Shown here piece by piece: positions 16,456-23,456 of a DNA stretch of 29,182 nt (positions are counted from its first letter, which is position 1; the number at the start of each line of letters is the position of its first letter). Location: positions 1 through 29,182 of the forward strand of contig JBPCRW010000200.1 in NCBI GenBank assembly GCA_050996405.1. Direction: 5' to 3'. The notes beneath the pieces are model-generated. The model was given only the letters and a program-made list of their open reading frames with translations, was not told the origin of the DNA and did no database searches. The translations under genes and the position numbers were made by a program. Origin of the DNA: JBPCRW01 sp050996405. GTDB lineage: Bacteria; Acidobacteriota; Blastocatellia; Pyrinomonadales; Pyrinomonadaceae.

Positions 16456-17682
16456 ATGACACCGGCAGCAGAAAAAGAAATCGTAAAATTACCATCAGAC
16501 CAGGACATTTCGGGCAGAACTTTCGGCGCGGAAGAAATCGCCGCTGTGACGGGAGTTTTGCAATCCGGCGTTTTGATTACAACCAAAGGCAAATACGGCA
16601 AACTGCTTGAAAAAAGTTTCGCCGAAAAACTCGGCGTAAAATACGCTTACGCCTGCAATTCCGGTTCAGCCGCCGTGCATACGGCAATTGCCGCGATAAA
16701 TCCGAATCCGGGCGACGAAATCGTGACGACTTCGATTACGGATATGGGCGCGCTGACACCGATTATTTTTCAGGGCGCGATTCCGGTTTTCGCGGACGTT
16801 GACCCGAAAACTCTGAACGTCACAGCCGAAACAATCGAAAGGGTTTTGTCAGACAAAACCAGAGCGATTATCGTTACGCATCTTTTCGGAAACCCGTGCG
16901 AAATGCAGGCGATTATGGAACTTGCGGATTCAAAAAACATTCCGGTTATCGAAGACACGGCGCAAAGTTTTCTTGCGATGTGTGACGGAAAATACGCCGG
17001 AACTATCGGAAAAATCGGCGCGTTTTCGTTTCAGCAGGGCAAACAAATGACGACCGGCGAAGGCGGAATCGTCGTCACAAACGACGAAGCAATTGCGCGT
17101 CGAATGTATCTTTTTATCAACAAAGCGTGGGGTTACGGCGACCAGAATCCAGACCATTATTTCGCGTCCTTAAATTACCGGATGACCGAACTGCAAGCCG
17201 CCGTCGCGTATGAACAGTTGAAAAAATTAGACTTTTCAGTTTCGCAGCGTCAGAAAATGGCGCGGCTTTTGGACGAAAAAATTGCTGATATTGACGGCAT
17301 CGAAAGTTATAAACCGGCGGAAAATTCGACGATGACTTATTGGAAATTCTGTTTAAGAGTGGACGATGCGAAAATCGAAGACGGCGCGGTCGGGCTTTCA
17401 AAAGCGTTGAAAACTTATGATGTTGCTTCCGCGCCGCGCTATGTCGTCAAACCGGCTTATAAATGTCAGATTTTCCGTGACCAAAACACATTCGGCGATT
17501 CGCATTATCCGTTTAATCTGGCGCGTCCCGAAGCGGTTGATTACAACGACGATAATTTTCAGGGAACAATTAAAGGCTTGCACGACGTTCTCGTGCTGCC
17601 GATTAACGAAAAATACGAGGAAAAACACATCGAATTTTTAGCCGATTCAATCCGTGAAGCGGTTGCACAGGTCAGAAAATAA
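16456..17682 (+). CDS. DegT/DnrJ/EryC1/StrS-family sugar aminotransferase
   Basis: Predicted PLP-dependent transaminase of 408 aa acting on a keto-sugar nucleotide. Hallmarks are the N-terminal GRTFGAEEIAAVTGVLQSG, ACNSGSAAVHTAI near 75, IEDTAQSF near 165 and GAFSFQQGKQMTTGEGG, where Lys196 is the predicted PLP-binding lysine. It may transfer an amino group to C3 of a 3-keto-UDP-GlcNAcA made by the oxidoreductase gene that follows (a WbpE-like step); C3 versus C4 specificity cannot be read from sequence. The stop codon overlaps a 13-bp inverted-repeat arm that fills the gap to the next gene. Confidence 0.9.
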   Translation: MTPAAEKEIVKLPSDQDISGRTFGAEEIAAVTGVLQSGVLITTKGKYGKLLEKSFAEKLGVKYAYACNSGSAAVHTAIAAINPNPGDEIVTTSITDMGALTPIIFQGAIPVFADVDPKTLNVTAETIERVLSDKTRAIIVTHLFGNPCEMQAIMELADSKNIPVIEDTAQSFLAMCDGKYAGTIGKIGAFSFQQGKQMTTGEGGIVVTNDEAIARRMYLFINKAWGYGDQNPDHYFASLNYRMTELQAAVAYEQLKKLDFSVSQRQKMARLLDEKIADIDGIESYKPAENSTMTYWKFCLRVDDAKIEDGAVGLSKALKTYDVASAPRYVVKPAYKCQIFRDQNTFGDSHYPFNLARPEAVDYNDDNFQGTIKGLHDVLVLPINEKYEEKHIEFLADSIREAVAQVRK

Positions 17683-17769
17683 TTTACAGGGATGAAGGAG
17701 ATAAAAGAGATAAGAAAGGATAAAAATCAATTCTTAAAATCCCCGGTATCCCCTTAATCCCTGTAAATT
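17681..17769. repeat. inverted repeat (TTTACAGGGAT type) between aminotransferase and oxidoreductase genes
   Basis: The outer arms are a perfect 13 bp: AATTTACAGGGAT (17681-17693) and ATCCCTGTAAATT (17757-17769). Inside, both arms continue with degenerate GGGATAAAG-like units about 9 bases long, purine-rich on the left and pyrimidine-rich on the right. The left arm overlaps the aminotransferase TAA (17680-17682). It fills nearly the whole intergenic gap, so it would fold in the operon mRNA. There is no terminal T run. Confidence 0.75.
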
Positions 17770-17782
17770 TCTTTTTAAGAAT

Positions 17783-18787
17783 ATGAAAAAACTTAAATTC
17801 GCACTTATCGGAACGGGCGGCATCGCCCAAACTTACGCGCAGGCATTTCAAACGAGCGACTGCTGCAAACTCGTCGCGGTTGCCGACATCAATCAAGATT
17901 CGGCGAAAGCGTTTGCCGAACCGTTCGGCGCAAAATCTTTTAGCGATTACAAAACTTTAGCCGAAAGCTCGGAAATTGACGCGGTAATTATTTCTACGCC
18001 GCCGAATTCGCATCTCGAAATTGCGACGTATTTTATGAATCGCGGCGTAAATGTTTTGTGCGAAAAACCGCTCTGTCTGTCCGTGTCGGAAGCCAAAAAA
18101 ATGATTGAAACGGCGGAAAAAGCGGACGTTGTTTTCACGATGGCGACGAAGTTTCGCTACTGCGCGGATGTCGTCAAAGCGAAGGCGATTCTCGCATCCG
18201 GCGTTCTCGGCGAAGTCGTCCAGTTTGAAAATGCTTTTACGGCAAAGGTTGATATGTCGAAGCGTTGGAACTCTGACGCGGAAGTTTCCGGCGGCGGCGT
18301 TTTGATGGATAACGGCACACATTCGGTTGATATTATTCGTTATTTTTTAGGCGCAATCACGGATGTTCTCGCGCTCGAAACTTCGGGAACGCAAAATTTA
18401 TCGGTTGACGAAAACGTAAAATTGCTGGCGAAAACCGAAAACGGCGTGGCGGCGAGCGTTGATTTGACTTGGGGAATCAACAAGGAATTGCCGAATTTCA
18501 TCAGCGTTTTCGGCACAAACGGCAGCCTGCACATCGGCTGGCGCGAATCGAAATACAAACTTAATTCGTCGCCCGATTGGACAATTTTCGGCACAGGCTA
18601 CGACAAAGTTCAGGCTTTCCGCGCAAAAATCGAAAACTTTCGCAACGCGATTGTTGACGGCGAAGAACTTTTGACAAAACCCGCAGACGCGCTCGCGTCC
18701 GTCGAAGTCATCGAAGCAGCGTATAAATCTTTGAATCAAAATCTGTGGCAGAAAGTTGTTGAAAAAATGATGATAGTAGAACGATGA
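17783..18787 (+). CDS. Gfo/Idh/MocA-family oxidoreductase (WbpB-like candidate)
   Basis: Predicted NAD(P)-dependent sugar dehydrogenase of 334 aa. A Rossmann fold opens with IGTGGIAQTYAQAF near residue 8, VVIISTPPNSHLEIA sits near 70, and the catalytic EKPLCLS has Lys95. The C-terminal half contains GGGVLMDNGTHSVDIIRYF, with the family His near 175. In clusters with a DegT aminotransferase and a WbpD-type acetyltransferase this family makes the 3-keto intermediate, so WbpB is the best guess, by context only. Its stop overlaps the next start (ATGA at 18784). Confidence 0.88.
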   Translation: MKKLKFALIGTGGIAQTYAQAFQTSDCCKLVAVADINQDSAKAFAEPFGAKSFSDYKTLAESSEIDAVIISTPPNSHLEIATYFMNRGVNVLCEKPLCLSVSEAKKMIETAEKADVVFTMATKFRYCADVVKAKAILASGVLGEVVQFENAFTAKVDMSKRWNSDAEVSGGGVLMDNGTHSVDIIRYFLGAITDVLALETSGTQNLSVDENVKLLAKTENGVAASVDLTWGINKELPNFISVFGTNGSLHIGWRESKYKLNSSPDWTIFGTGYDKVQAFRAKIENFRNAIVDGEELLTKPADALASVEVIEAAYKSLNQNLWQKVVEKMMIVER

Positions 18788-19359
18788 TAAAAATATTTGA
18801 AAATAAGATTTACCGAAGAATATTGGCAATTCTTTCTTTTGCCTGCTTTATGTTAAGTCTTATTATTCATTTATTCTCCGTTTTCGGAATAAACATTATC
18901 AAAAACGAATTTTTCTATTTCTACTTTCAGGTTCTTATGTTTATTCCTTTTGGAGCAATGGTCGGAATTTCTCAACCGCAATTTGAACTTTACAAACAGA
19001 CTGATGAAAATAATTATCAAAAGTGGTTTTTTTTATTCATTCCGAAATGGATTAAATATGCCGTTTATGTTCTAGGAATTTATATCATATTAAATTTTGC
19101 TTTGTGTCTGCCAATGATTTCTACGGTCCAAGCTGAAGTCTTAAACGGCAAATATGTATTGCTTCCGATTAAAAGCGAGGTTTTGCCTGAAAAAGTTATT
19201 CGAGAAATTTCGGAACAGGAATACGAATGGCGAAAATCCTATGACACAAGAGCAATGTCAGGTTTCTGGATGGGATTTTATTTAATGCCTGCGCTTTTTT
19301 TCTGGTATGAAAGAAAAAAGTCAAATTGGTCAGCAAGTCCAAATGTAAAAAATGCTTAA
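18784..19359 (+). CDS. AT-rich four-helix membrane protein, unknown
   Basis: I do not recognise this 191-aa protein. It has hydrophobic segments at about 13-36, 41-62, 80-104 and 157-175, with a short soluble stretch of about 45 residues between the third and fourth. The ATG overlaps the previous stop by four bases and the C-terminus overlaps the next start by eight, so it is well embedded in the operon. Its base composition is visibly more AT-rich than the neighbours and it uses AGA and TTA codons that they mostly avoid. This suggests a later arrival or relaxed selection. A role in polysaccharide export is possible only by position. Confidence 0.6.
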   Translation: MIKIFENKIYRRILAILSFACFMLSLIIHLFSVFGINIIKNEFFYFYFQVLMFIPFGAMVGISQPQFELYKQTDENNYQKWFFLFIPKWIKYAVYVLGIYIILNFALCLPMISTVQAEVLNGKYVLLPIKSEVLPEKVIREISEQEYEWRKSYDTRAMSGFWMGFYLMPALFFWYERKKSNWSASPNVKNA

Positions 19360-19969
19360 AATTCACCCGACAGCAATCATCGAAGAAAACGTAAAAATCG
19401 GCGAAGGCACGAGCGTTTGGGACAATGTGCATATCCGTCACGGCGCGAAGATTGGCGAAGAATGCATCGTCGGCGAAAAGAGTTATGTCGCTTACGACGT
19501 TCGCATTGGAAACCGCGTGAAAATCAACGCGATGGTTTATATCTGCGCCGCCGTGACAATCGAAGATGGCGTGATGATTTCCGCTGCGACAACTTTTACG
19601 AACGACCGTTTCCCGCGTGCGACTTTTCCCGATTTAAAAACTTTGCGCCCAAGCGAACCTGACGAACACACTTTGCCGACGCTCGTGCGGGAAGGCGCGA
19701 CCATCGGCGCAGGCTGCACAATCGGCAATGATTTAGAAATCGGACGCTGGGCAATGGTCGGAATGGGTTCGGTCGTTACGAAATCAGTTCCCGATTTTCA
19801 TTTAGTTTTAGGTTCACCCGCTCGAAGCGTCGGCGCGGTCTGCAAATGCGGGCAGCTTTTTCATCGCTTTTCGGCGGAAGATGCGGAAGAATTTGAAACG
19901 AAGTGTTCGATTTGCGATTTGAAATACGAGATTAAGAAACTTAAAGTGAGCGAGAAACATCTATCATAA
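19352..19969 (+). CDS. hexapeptide-repeat N-acetyltransferase (WbpD-like)
   Basis: Predicted trimeric left-handed beta-helix acyltransferase of 205 aa. Hexapeptide turns run from HPTAIIEENVKIGEGTSVWDNV to the region around residue 155 (GATIGAGCTIG, VVTKSVPDF, GSPARSVG). The order, with an FTNDRFPRA loop and a terminal KCG segment, matches UDP-2-acetamido-3-amino-glucuronate N-acetyltransferases of the WbpD/WlbB type. The C-terminus has CKCG and, about 30 residues later, CSIC, a possible zinc ribbon. The substrate would be the amine made by the DegT aminotransferase upstream. It begins inside the end of the previous gene (8-base overlap). Confidence 0.85.
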   Translation: MLKIHPTAIIEENVKIGEGTSVWDNVHIRHGAKIGEECIVGEKSYVAYDVRIGNRVKINAMVYICAAVTIEDGVMISAATTFTNDRFPRATFPDLKTLRPSEPDEHTLPTLVREGATIGAGCTIGNDLEIGRWAMVGMGSVVTKSVPDFHLVLGSPARSVGAVCKCGQLFHRFSAEDAEEFETKCSICDLKYEIKKLKVSEKHLS

Positions 19970-19975
19970 TGTTTG

Positions 19976-19980
19976 GGAGA
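19976..19980 (+). promoter_or_regulatory. Shine-Dalgarno that decides the start of the small TonB_C gene
   Basis: GGAGA lies four bases before the ATG at 19985. A possible in-frame TTG at 19973 would place the motif inside the coding region, so the ATG is chosen. Confidence 0.55.
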
Positions 19981-19984
19981 AATT

Positions 19985-20407
19985 ATGAAGAAATTTGTTC
20001 TGGTCGCGCTCGTTTGTTTTTGCTTTGGTTTAAATGTTTTTGCTCAGGCGAAAATTAAAGTTTTGAAATATGAAATACCAAGAAATTCGCTAGCCGCTGC
20101 CGCACTCGGATTAAAAGGTGAATTCTTTGTTGATGTAAAAATAGACAAGAATGGAAAAGTTATTTCGACAGATGTTGAAAAAGTTCACCCCATATTGAGA
20201 AAGCCAATAGAAGAAGCGGCTAGTAAATGGCTTTTTTCTGCTGATAAAAATTTGGAAGAAAGAGCGGTGAAGATAATTTTTGAATATAGAATCAAAAACA
20301 ACAACGACAGAAAAAATAATTATAAAGACTCAAAAATAAAAATTAGTTTCAAAAAGCCTTATCGTCTCATAATCTCGTCAACGGTTTATCCAAGGATTGA
20401 TGTCTAA
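19985..20407 (+). CDS. small exported TonB_C-domain protein
   Basis: Protein of 140 aa with a clear signal peptide (MKKFVLVALVCFCFGLNVFAQ, cleavage after about residue 20) and a single TonB_C-like domain at about 35-112 containing GEFFVDVKIDKNGKVISTDV. It is too short to be an energy transducer that spans the periplasm. Such stand-alone domains are common in Acidobacteriota and their function is not established. The gene is more AT-rich than most neighbours and rich in AGA codons. Its end overlaps the next start by eight bases. What it does in a sugar cluster is unclear. Confidence 0.65.
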   Translation: MKKFVLVALVCFCFGLNVFAQAKIKVLKYEIPRNSLAAAALGLKGEFFVDVKIDKNGKVISTDVEKVHPILRKPIEEAASKWLFSADKNLEERAVKIIFEYRIKNNNDRKNNYKDSKIKISFKKPYRLIISSTVYPRIDV

Positions 20408-21788
20408 CAATCAAACAAAATCAGTCGCCATCATCGGAAGCGGTTTTCTCGGTTTGACGCTCGCTTTGCGTCTTAGCGAGGCGGGCGCGAAAGTTACCGT
20501 TTTTGAAAGCGCGCCGGAAATCGGCGGATTGGCGAGCGCGTGGCAAATCGGCGATATTGTTTGGGACAAACATTATCACGTAACGCTTTTGTCCGACGCT
20601 TTTACGCGAAAAATTGTCGAAGAAATCGGTTTAAAAGACGAATTCAATTGGGTTGAAACAAAGACGGGATTTTACTCAAACGACAAACTTTTTTCGATGT
20701 CGAACACACTCGAATTTTTAAAATTTCCGCCGCTTGATTTGGTTTCTAAAATTCGTCTGGGCGCGACGATTTTTTACGCTTCGCGCGTGAAAGATTGGAA
20801 GGCACTGGAAAAAATTTCGGTCGAAGATTGGCTGACGAAACTTTCGGGTAAAAAAACATTTGAAAAAATGTGGAAGCCGCTTCTCAAAGCGAAATTGGGC
20901 GAAGCCTACAAGGAAACTTCCGCCGCGTTTATCTGGGCGACGATTCAAAGGATGTATGCGGCGCGAAATTCTGGATTAAAGAAAGAAATGTTCGGCTACG
21001 CGCGCGGCGGTTATGCCAAAGTTTTGGCGAAATTTGGCGGACATTTGATAGAAAAAGGTGTTGAAATTCGCCTGAATTCGCGCGTCGAAAAAATTGAAAA
21101 AACGGAAAACGGAAAATGGAAAATAGAAAATGTCGGGAAGTCGAAAAATGAAGTTGCCAAACAAGTTTCGGCAGTTGGAAATTCTTCATTTTCCGCTTTC
21201 CATTTTCCATCTTCCGTTGAAAAAGAATTCGATTCCGTGATTTTAACCTGCCCGTCGAACGTCGCCGCGAAAATCTGCCCGCAATTGACGGAAACGGAAA
21301 AAGCGAAACTCGAAAACATCAAATATCAAGGCATCGTCTGCGCTTCGGTTTTGATGAAAAAATCTCTCTCCGATTTTTACGTGACAAACATCACGGACGA
21401 AACTCCGTTCACGGGAATTATCGAAATGTCCGCGCTGGTTGATAAACGGGAATTCGGCGGAAACGCGCTGGTTTATCTGCCGAAATATGTCGCGCCGGAC
21501 GACGAGTTGTTTGAAAAAACTGATGCGGAAATCGAAGAAATATTTTTATCGGCTTTAGAAAAAATGTATCCGCATTTCGATAAAAAAGATGTCGTCGAAT
21601 TTAAAGTTTCACGGGTTCGACAAGTTTTTCCGTTGCCGACTTTAAATTATTCGGTGAATGTTCCGAACGTAAAAACTTCGCTCGAAAATGTTTTCATCGT
21701 CAATTCGGCGCAGATTACAAACGGGACTTTAAACGTCAACGAGACAATTCAGCTTGCCGAAAAAACAGTCGCGCAAATTCTCAACTGA
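20400..21788 (+). CDS. FAD-dependent oxidoreductase (amine-oxidase/protoporphyrinogen-oxidase-like)
   Basis: Predicted flavoprotein of 462 aa. The N-terminal dinucleotide-binding motif is VAIIGSGFLGLTLALRL followed by an acidic VFESAPEIGGLASAW, as in NAD(P)/FAD-dependent amine oxidase-fold proteins. Residues about 110-180 form the substrate domain with the conserved EDWLTKLSGKKTFEKMWKPLL. The C-terminal IVNSAQITNGTLNVNETIQLA is the FAD-closing segment. The ATG at 20400 is preferred over a TTG one codon earlier. Residues about 235-272 are encoded by an inverted heptamer repeat and are probably a surface loop. In surface-polysaccharide clusters this type is common but uncharacterised, and the substrate is unknown. 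Confidence 0.8.
   Translation: MSNNQTKSVAIIGSGFLGLTLALRLSEAGAKVTVFESAPEIGGLASAWQIGDIVWDKHYHVTLLSDAFTRKIVEEIGLKDEFNWVETKTGFYSNDKLFSMSNTLEFLKFPPLDLVSKIRLGATIFYASRVKDWKALEKISVEDWLTKLSGKKTFEKMWKPLLKAKLGEAYKETSAAFIWATIQRMYAARNSGLKKEMFGYARGGYAKVLAKFGGHLIEKGVEIRLNSRVEKIEKTENGKWKIENVGKSKNEVAKQVSAVGNSSFSAFHFPSSVEKEFDSVILTCPSNVAAKICPQLTETEKAKLENIKYQGIVCASVLMKKSLSDFYVTNITDETPFTGIIEMSALVDKREFGGNALVYLPKYVAPDDELFEKTDAEIEEIFLSALEKMYPHFDKKDVVEFKVSRVRQVFPLPTLNYSVNVPNVKTSLENVFIVNSAQITNGTLNVNETIQLAEKTVAQILN
21104..21215. repeat. inverted heptamer arrays (GGAAAAT / ATTTTCC) inside the FAD oxidoreductase gene
   Basis: The left arm 21104-21131 is GGAAAAC, GGAAAAT, GGAAAAT, AGAAAAT. The right arm 21188-21215 is ATTTTCC, GCTTTCC, ATTTTCC, ATCTTCC. 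Four units each, complementary, with a 56-base centre. The whole element is read through in frame and gives a Lys/Glu/Asn/Trp-rich then Ser/Phe-rich insert. Same architecture as 1345-1480 but with a different word. Confidence 0.85.
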
Positions 21789-21793
21789 TTTTA

Positions 21794-22447
21794 ATGAAAT
21801 CGAAAAAGTTAAATTTACTGCCGCCGGACGCGCTTGTTAAAACCGGCGATGTTGACCACGCCGATTGGAATCACAAGCCGATTTTAGGCGCGATTTCGCG
21901 GGCGCGATTTCATTTAATTAAAAAACTTTTAGGTGAAAGACGTGGTGAAAAATTGCTGGAAATTGGTTACGGAAGCGGCGTATTTTTGCCGGAACTTTCA
22001 AAATACGCAGACGAGATTTACGGCGTTGACGTTCATCACGAACAGGAAAAAGTTGCGAAAACGCTCGCAAAATTTGGCGTAAAAGCCGAACTCGTTTCCG
22101 GCGGCGCGGAAAAAATAATTTGGCAAAATGACTTTTTCGATTCGGTCGTCGCCGTCAGCGCGCTCGAATTCGTCGCCAATTTGGATTTGGTTTGCGAAGA
22201 AGTAAAAAGAATTCTCAAACCTGCGGGAAGTTTTTTCGTCGTCACGCCGGGCGCGTCGCCGCTGCTCGATTTCGGTTTGAAAATTTTAACCGGAAAAAGC
22301 GCGAAAAAAGATTTTGCAGACCGCCGCGAAATAATTTTGCCGACGCTTTATAAACATTTCGACGTGAAAAAAGAACTCGCTTTTCCAAAATACGGCAGTT
22401 CGTTTGTCAAACTTTACACCGCGCTCGAATTACAGCCGAAGTCTTAA
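21794..22447 (+). CDS. class I SAM-dependent methyltransferase
   Basis: Predicted cytosolic methyltransferase of 217 aa. Motif I is LLEIGYGSGVFLPEL near residue 52, with an acidic residue at the end of the second strand (IYGVDVH), and DSVVAVSALEFV near 116 is the methyltransferase_11-type motif. It starts five bases after the FAD oxidoreductase stop, so it is certainly in the same operon. It may methylate a sugar or a lipid carrier in the polysaccharide pathway. The acceptor cannot be identified. Confidence 0.85.
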   Translation: MKSKKLNLLPPDALVKTGDVDHADWNHKPILGAISRARFHLIKKLLGERRGEKLLEIGYGSGVFLPELSKYADEIYGVDVHHEQEKVAKTLAKFGVKAELVSGGAEKIIWQNDFFDSVVAVSALEFVANLDLVCEEVKRILKPAGSFFVVTPGASPLLDFGLKILTGKSAKKDFADRREIILPTLYKHFDVKKELAFPKYGSSFVKLYTALELQPKS

Positions 22448-22487
22448 TTTTCTGCTATATTTTGAGTAGCGATTCCGCGATTTCAGA

Positions 22488-23456
22488 ATGAAAAAAACAA
22501 TTGCCAGTTTGTCTTTAGACCTCGATAACAAATGGTCGTATATGAAAACGCACGGCGATGCGGGATGGGAAAATTTCCCGACGTATCTCGATGTCGTCGC
22601 GCCACGCGCTTTGAATTTTTTAAAAGAAAGAAATTTGAACATCACATTTTTCATCGTCGGGCAGGACGCGGCGCGCGCAGAAAATTCGGATGCGATTCGG
22701 CAAATTGCGGACGCGAAACACGAAATCGGAAACCACAGTTTTAATCACGAACCGTGGCTGCATCTTTATTCAAAACAGGAATTGATTGACGAATTTGAAA
22801 AAACGGAAAACGCTCTGGAACAAGTTACAGGGCAAATTCCGAAAGGTTTTCGCGGTCCCGGATATTCGCTCTCGCCGACCGTTTTAGAAGTTTTAGCCGA
22901 GCGAAATTATGAATACGACTGCTCGACTTTGCCGACGTATATCGCGCCGCTTGCGAGAGCTTATTACTTTTTCAAATCGCCCGAAATGCCGGAAGAAGAA
23001 CGCGAAAAACGCAAAAAACTTTTCGGGAAGTTTTCCGACGGATTTCAATCTCTAAAACCTTATAAATGGCTAGTCGGCGAAAAAAGTTTGGTGGAAATTC
23101 CGGTCACGACGCTTCCGATTTTCAAAACGCCGATTCACGCAAGTTATGTAATTTATCTTTCGACGTTTTCGCGCATTGCGGCGAAAATTTATTGGAAAAT
23201 GGCGATTGAAATGTGCAAACGGTCGGGAACGCAGTTGAGTTTATTACTGCATCCGCTCGATTTTCTATCGGGCGAAGACGCACCGGAACTGAAATTTTTT
23301 CCGGCGATGAATTTGCCGGTCGAGGAAAAGCTGGAATTTCTCGGCGAGATTTTAGACGCTTTCGGCGAGAATTTTGAAATCGTTAATCTGCGCCGCCACG
23401 CGCAAAAAGCGGCGGAAAATAATTTGCCGACGGTCGAGGCGAATTCAAAGGCGTGA
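22488..23456 (+). CDS. polysaccharide deacetylase (NodB/CE4 family)
   Basis: Predicted metal-dependent deacetylase of 322 aa. The CE4 motifs look intact: SLDLDNKW near residue 8 (motif 1 with two Asp), HEIGNHSFNHEPW near 80 (the HxxxH metal pair), FRGPGYSLSP near 120 (motif 3), and LLLHPLDFL near 255 (motif 5 His). No signal peptide is present, so it probably acts on the cytosolic face on a lipid-linked glycan. It is the apparently active counterpart of the degraded deacetylase domain at 14608. Its last four bases overlap the start of the membrane protein gene. Confidence 0.85.
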   Translation: MKKTIASLSLDLDNKWSYMKTHGDAGWENFPTYLDVVAPRALNFLKERNLNITFFIVGQDAARAENSDAIRQIADAKHEIGNHSFNHEPWLHLYSKQELIDEFEKTENALEQVTGQIPKGFRGPGYSLSPTVLEVLAERNYEYDCSTLPTYIAPLARAYYFFKSPEMPEEEREKRKKLFGKFSDGFQSLKPYKWLVGEKSLVEIPVTTLPIFKTPIHASYVIYLSTFSRIAAKIYWKMAIEMCKRSGTQLSLLLHPLDFLSGEDAPELKFFPAMNLPVEEKLEFLGEILDAFGENFEIVNLRRHAQKAAENNLPTVEANSKA

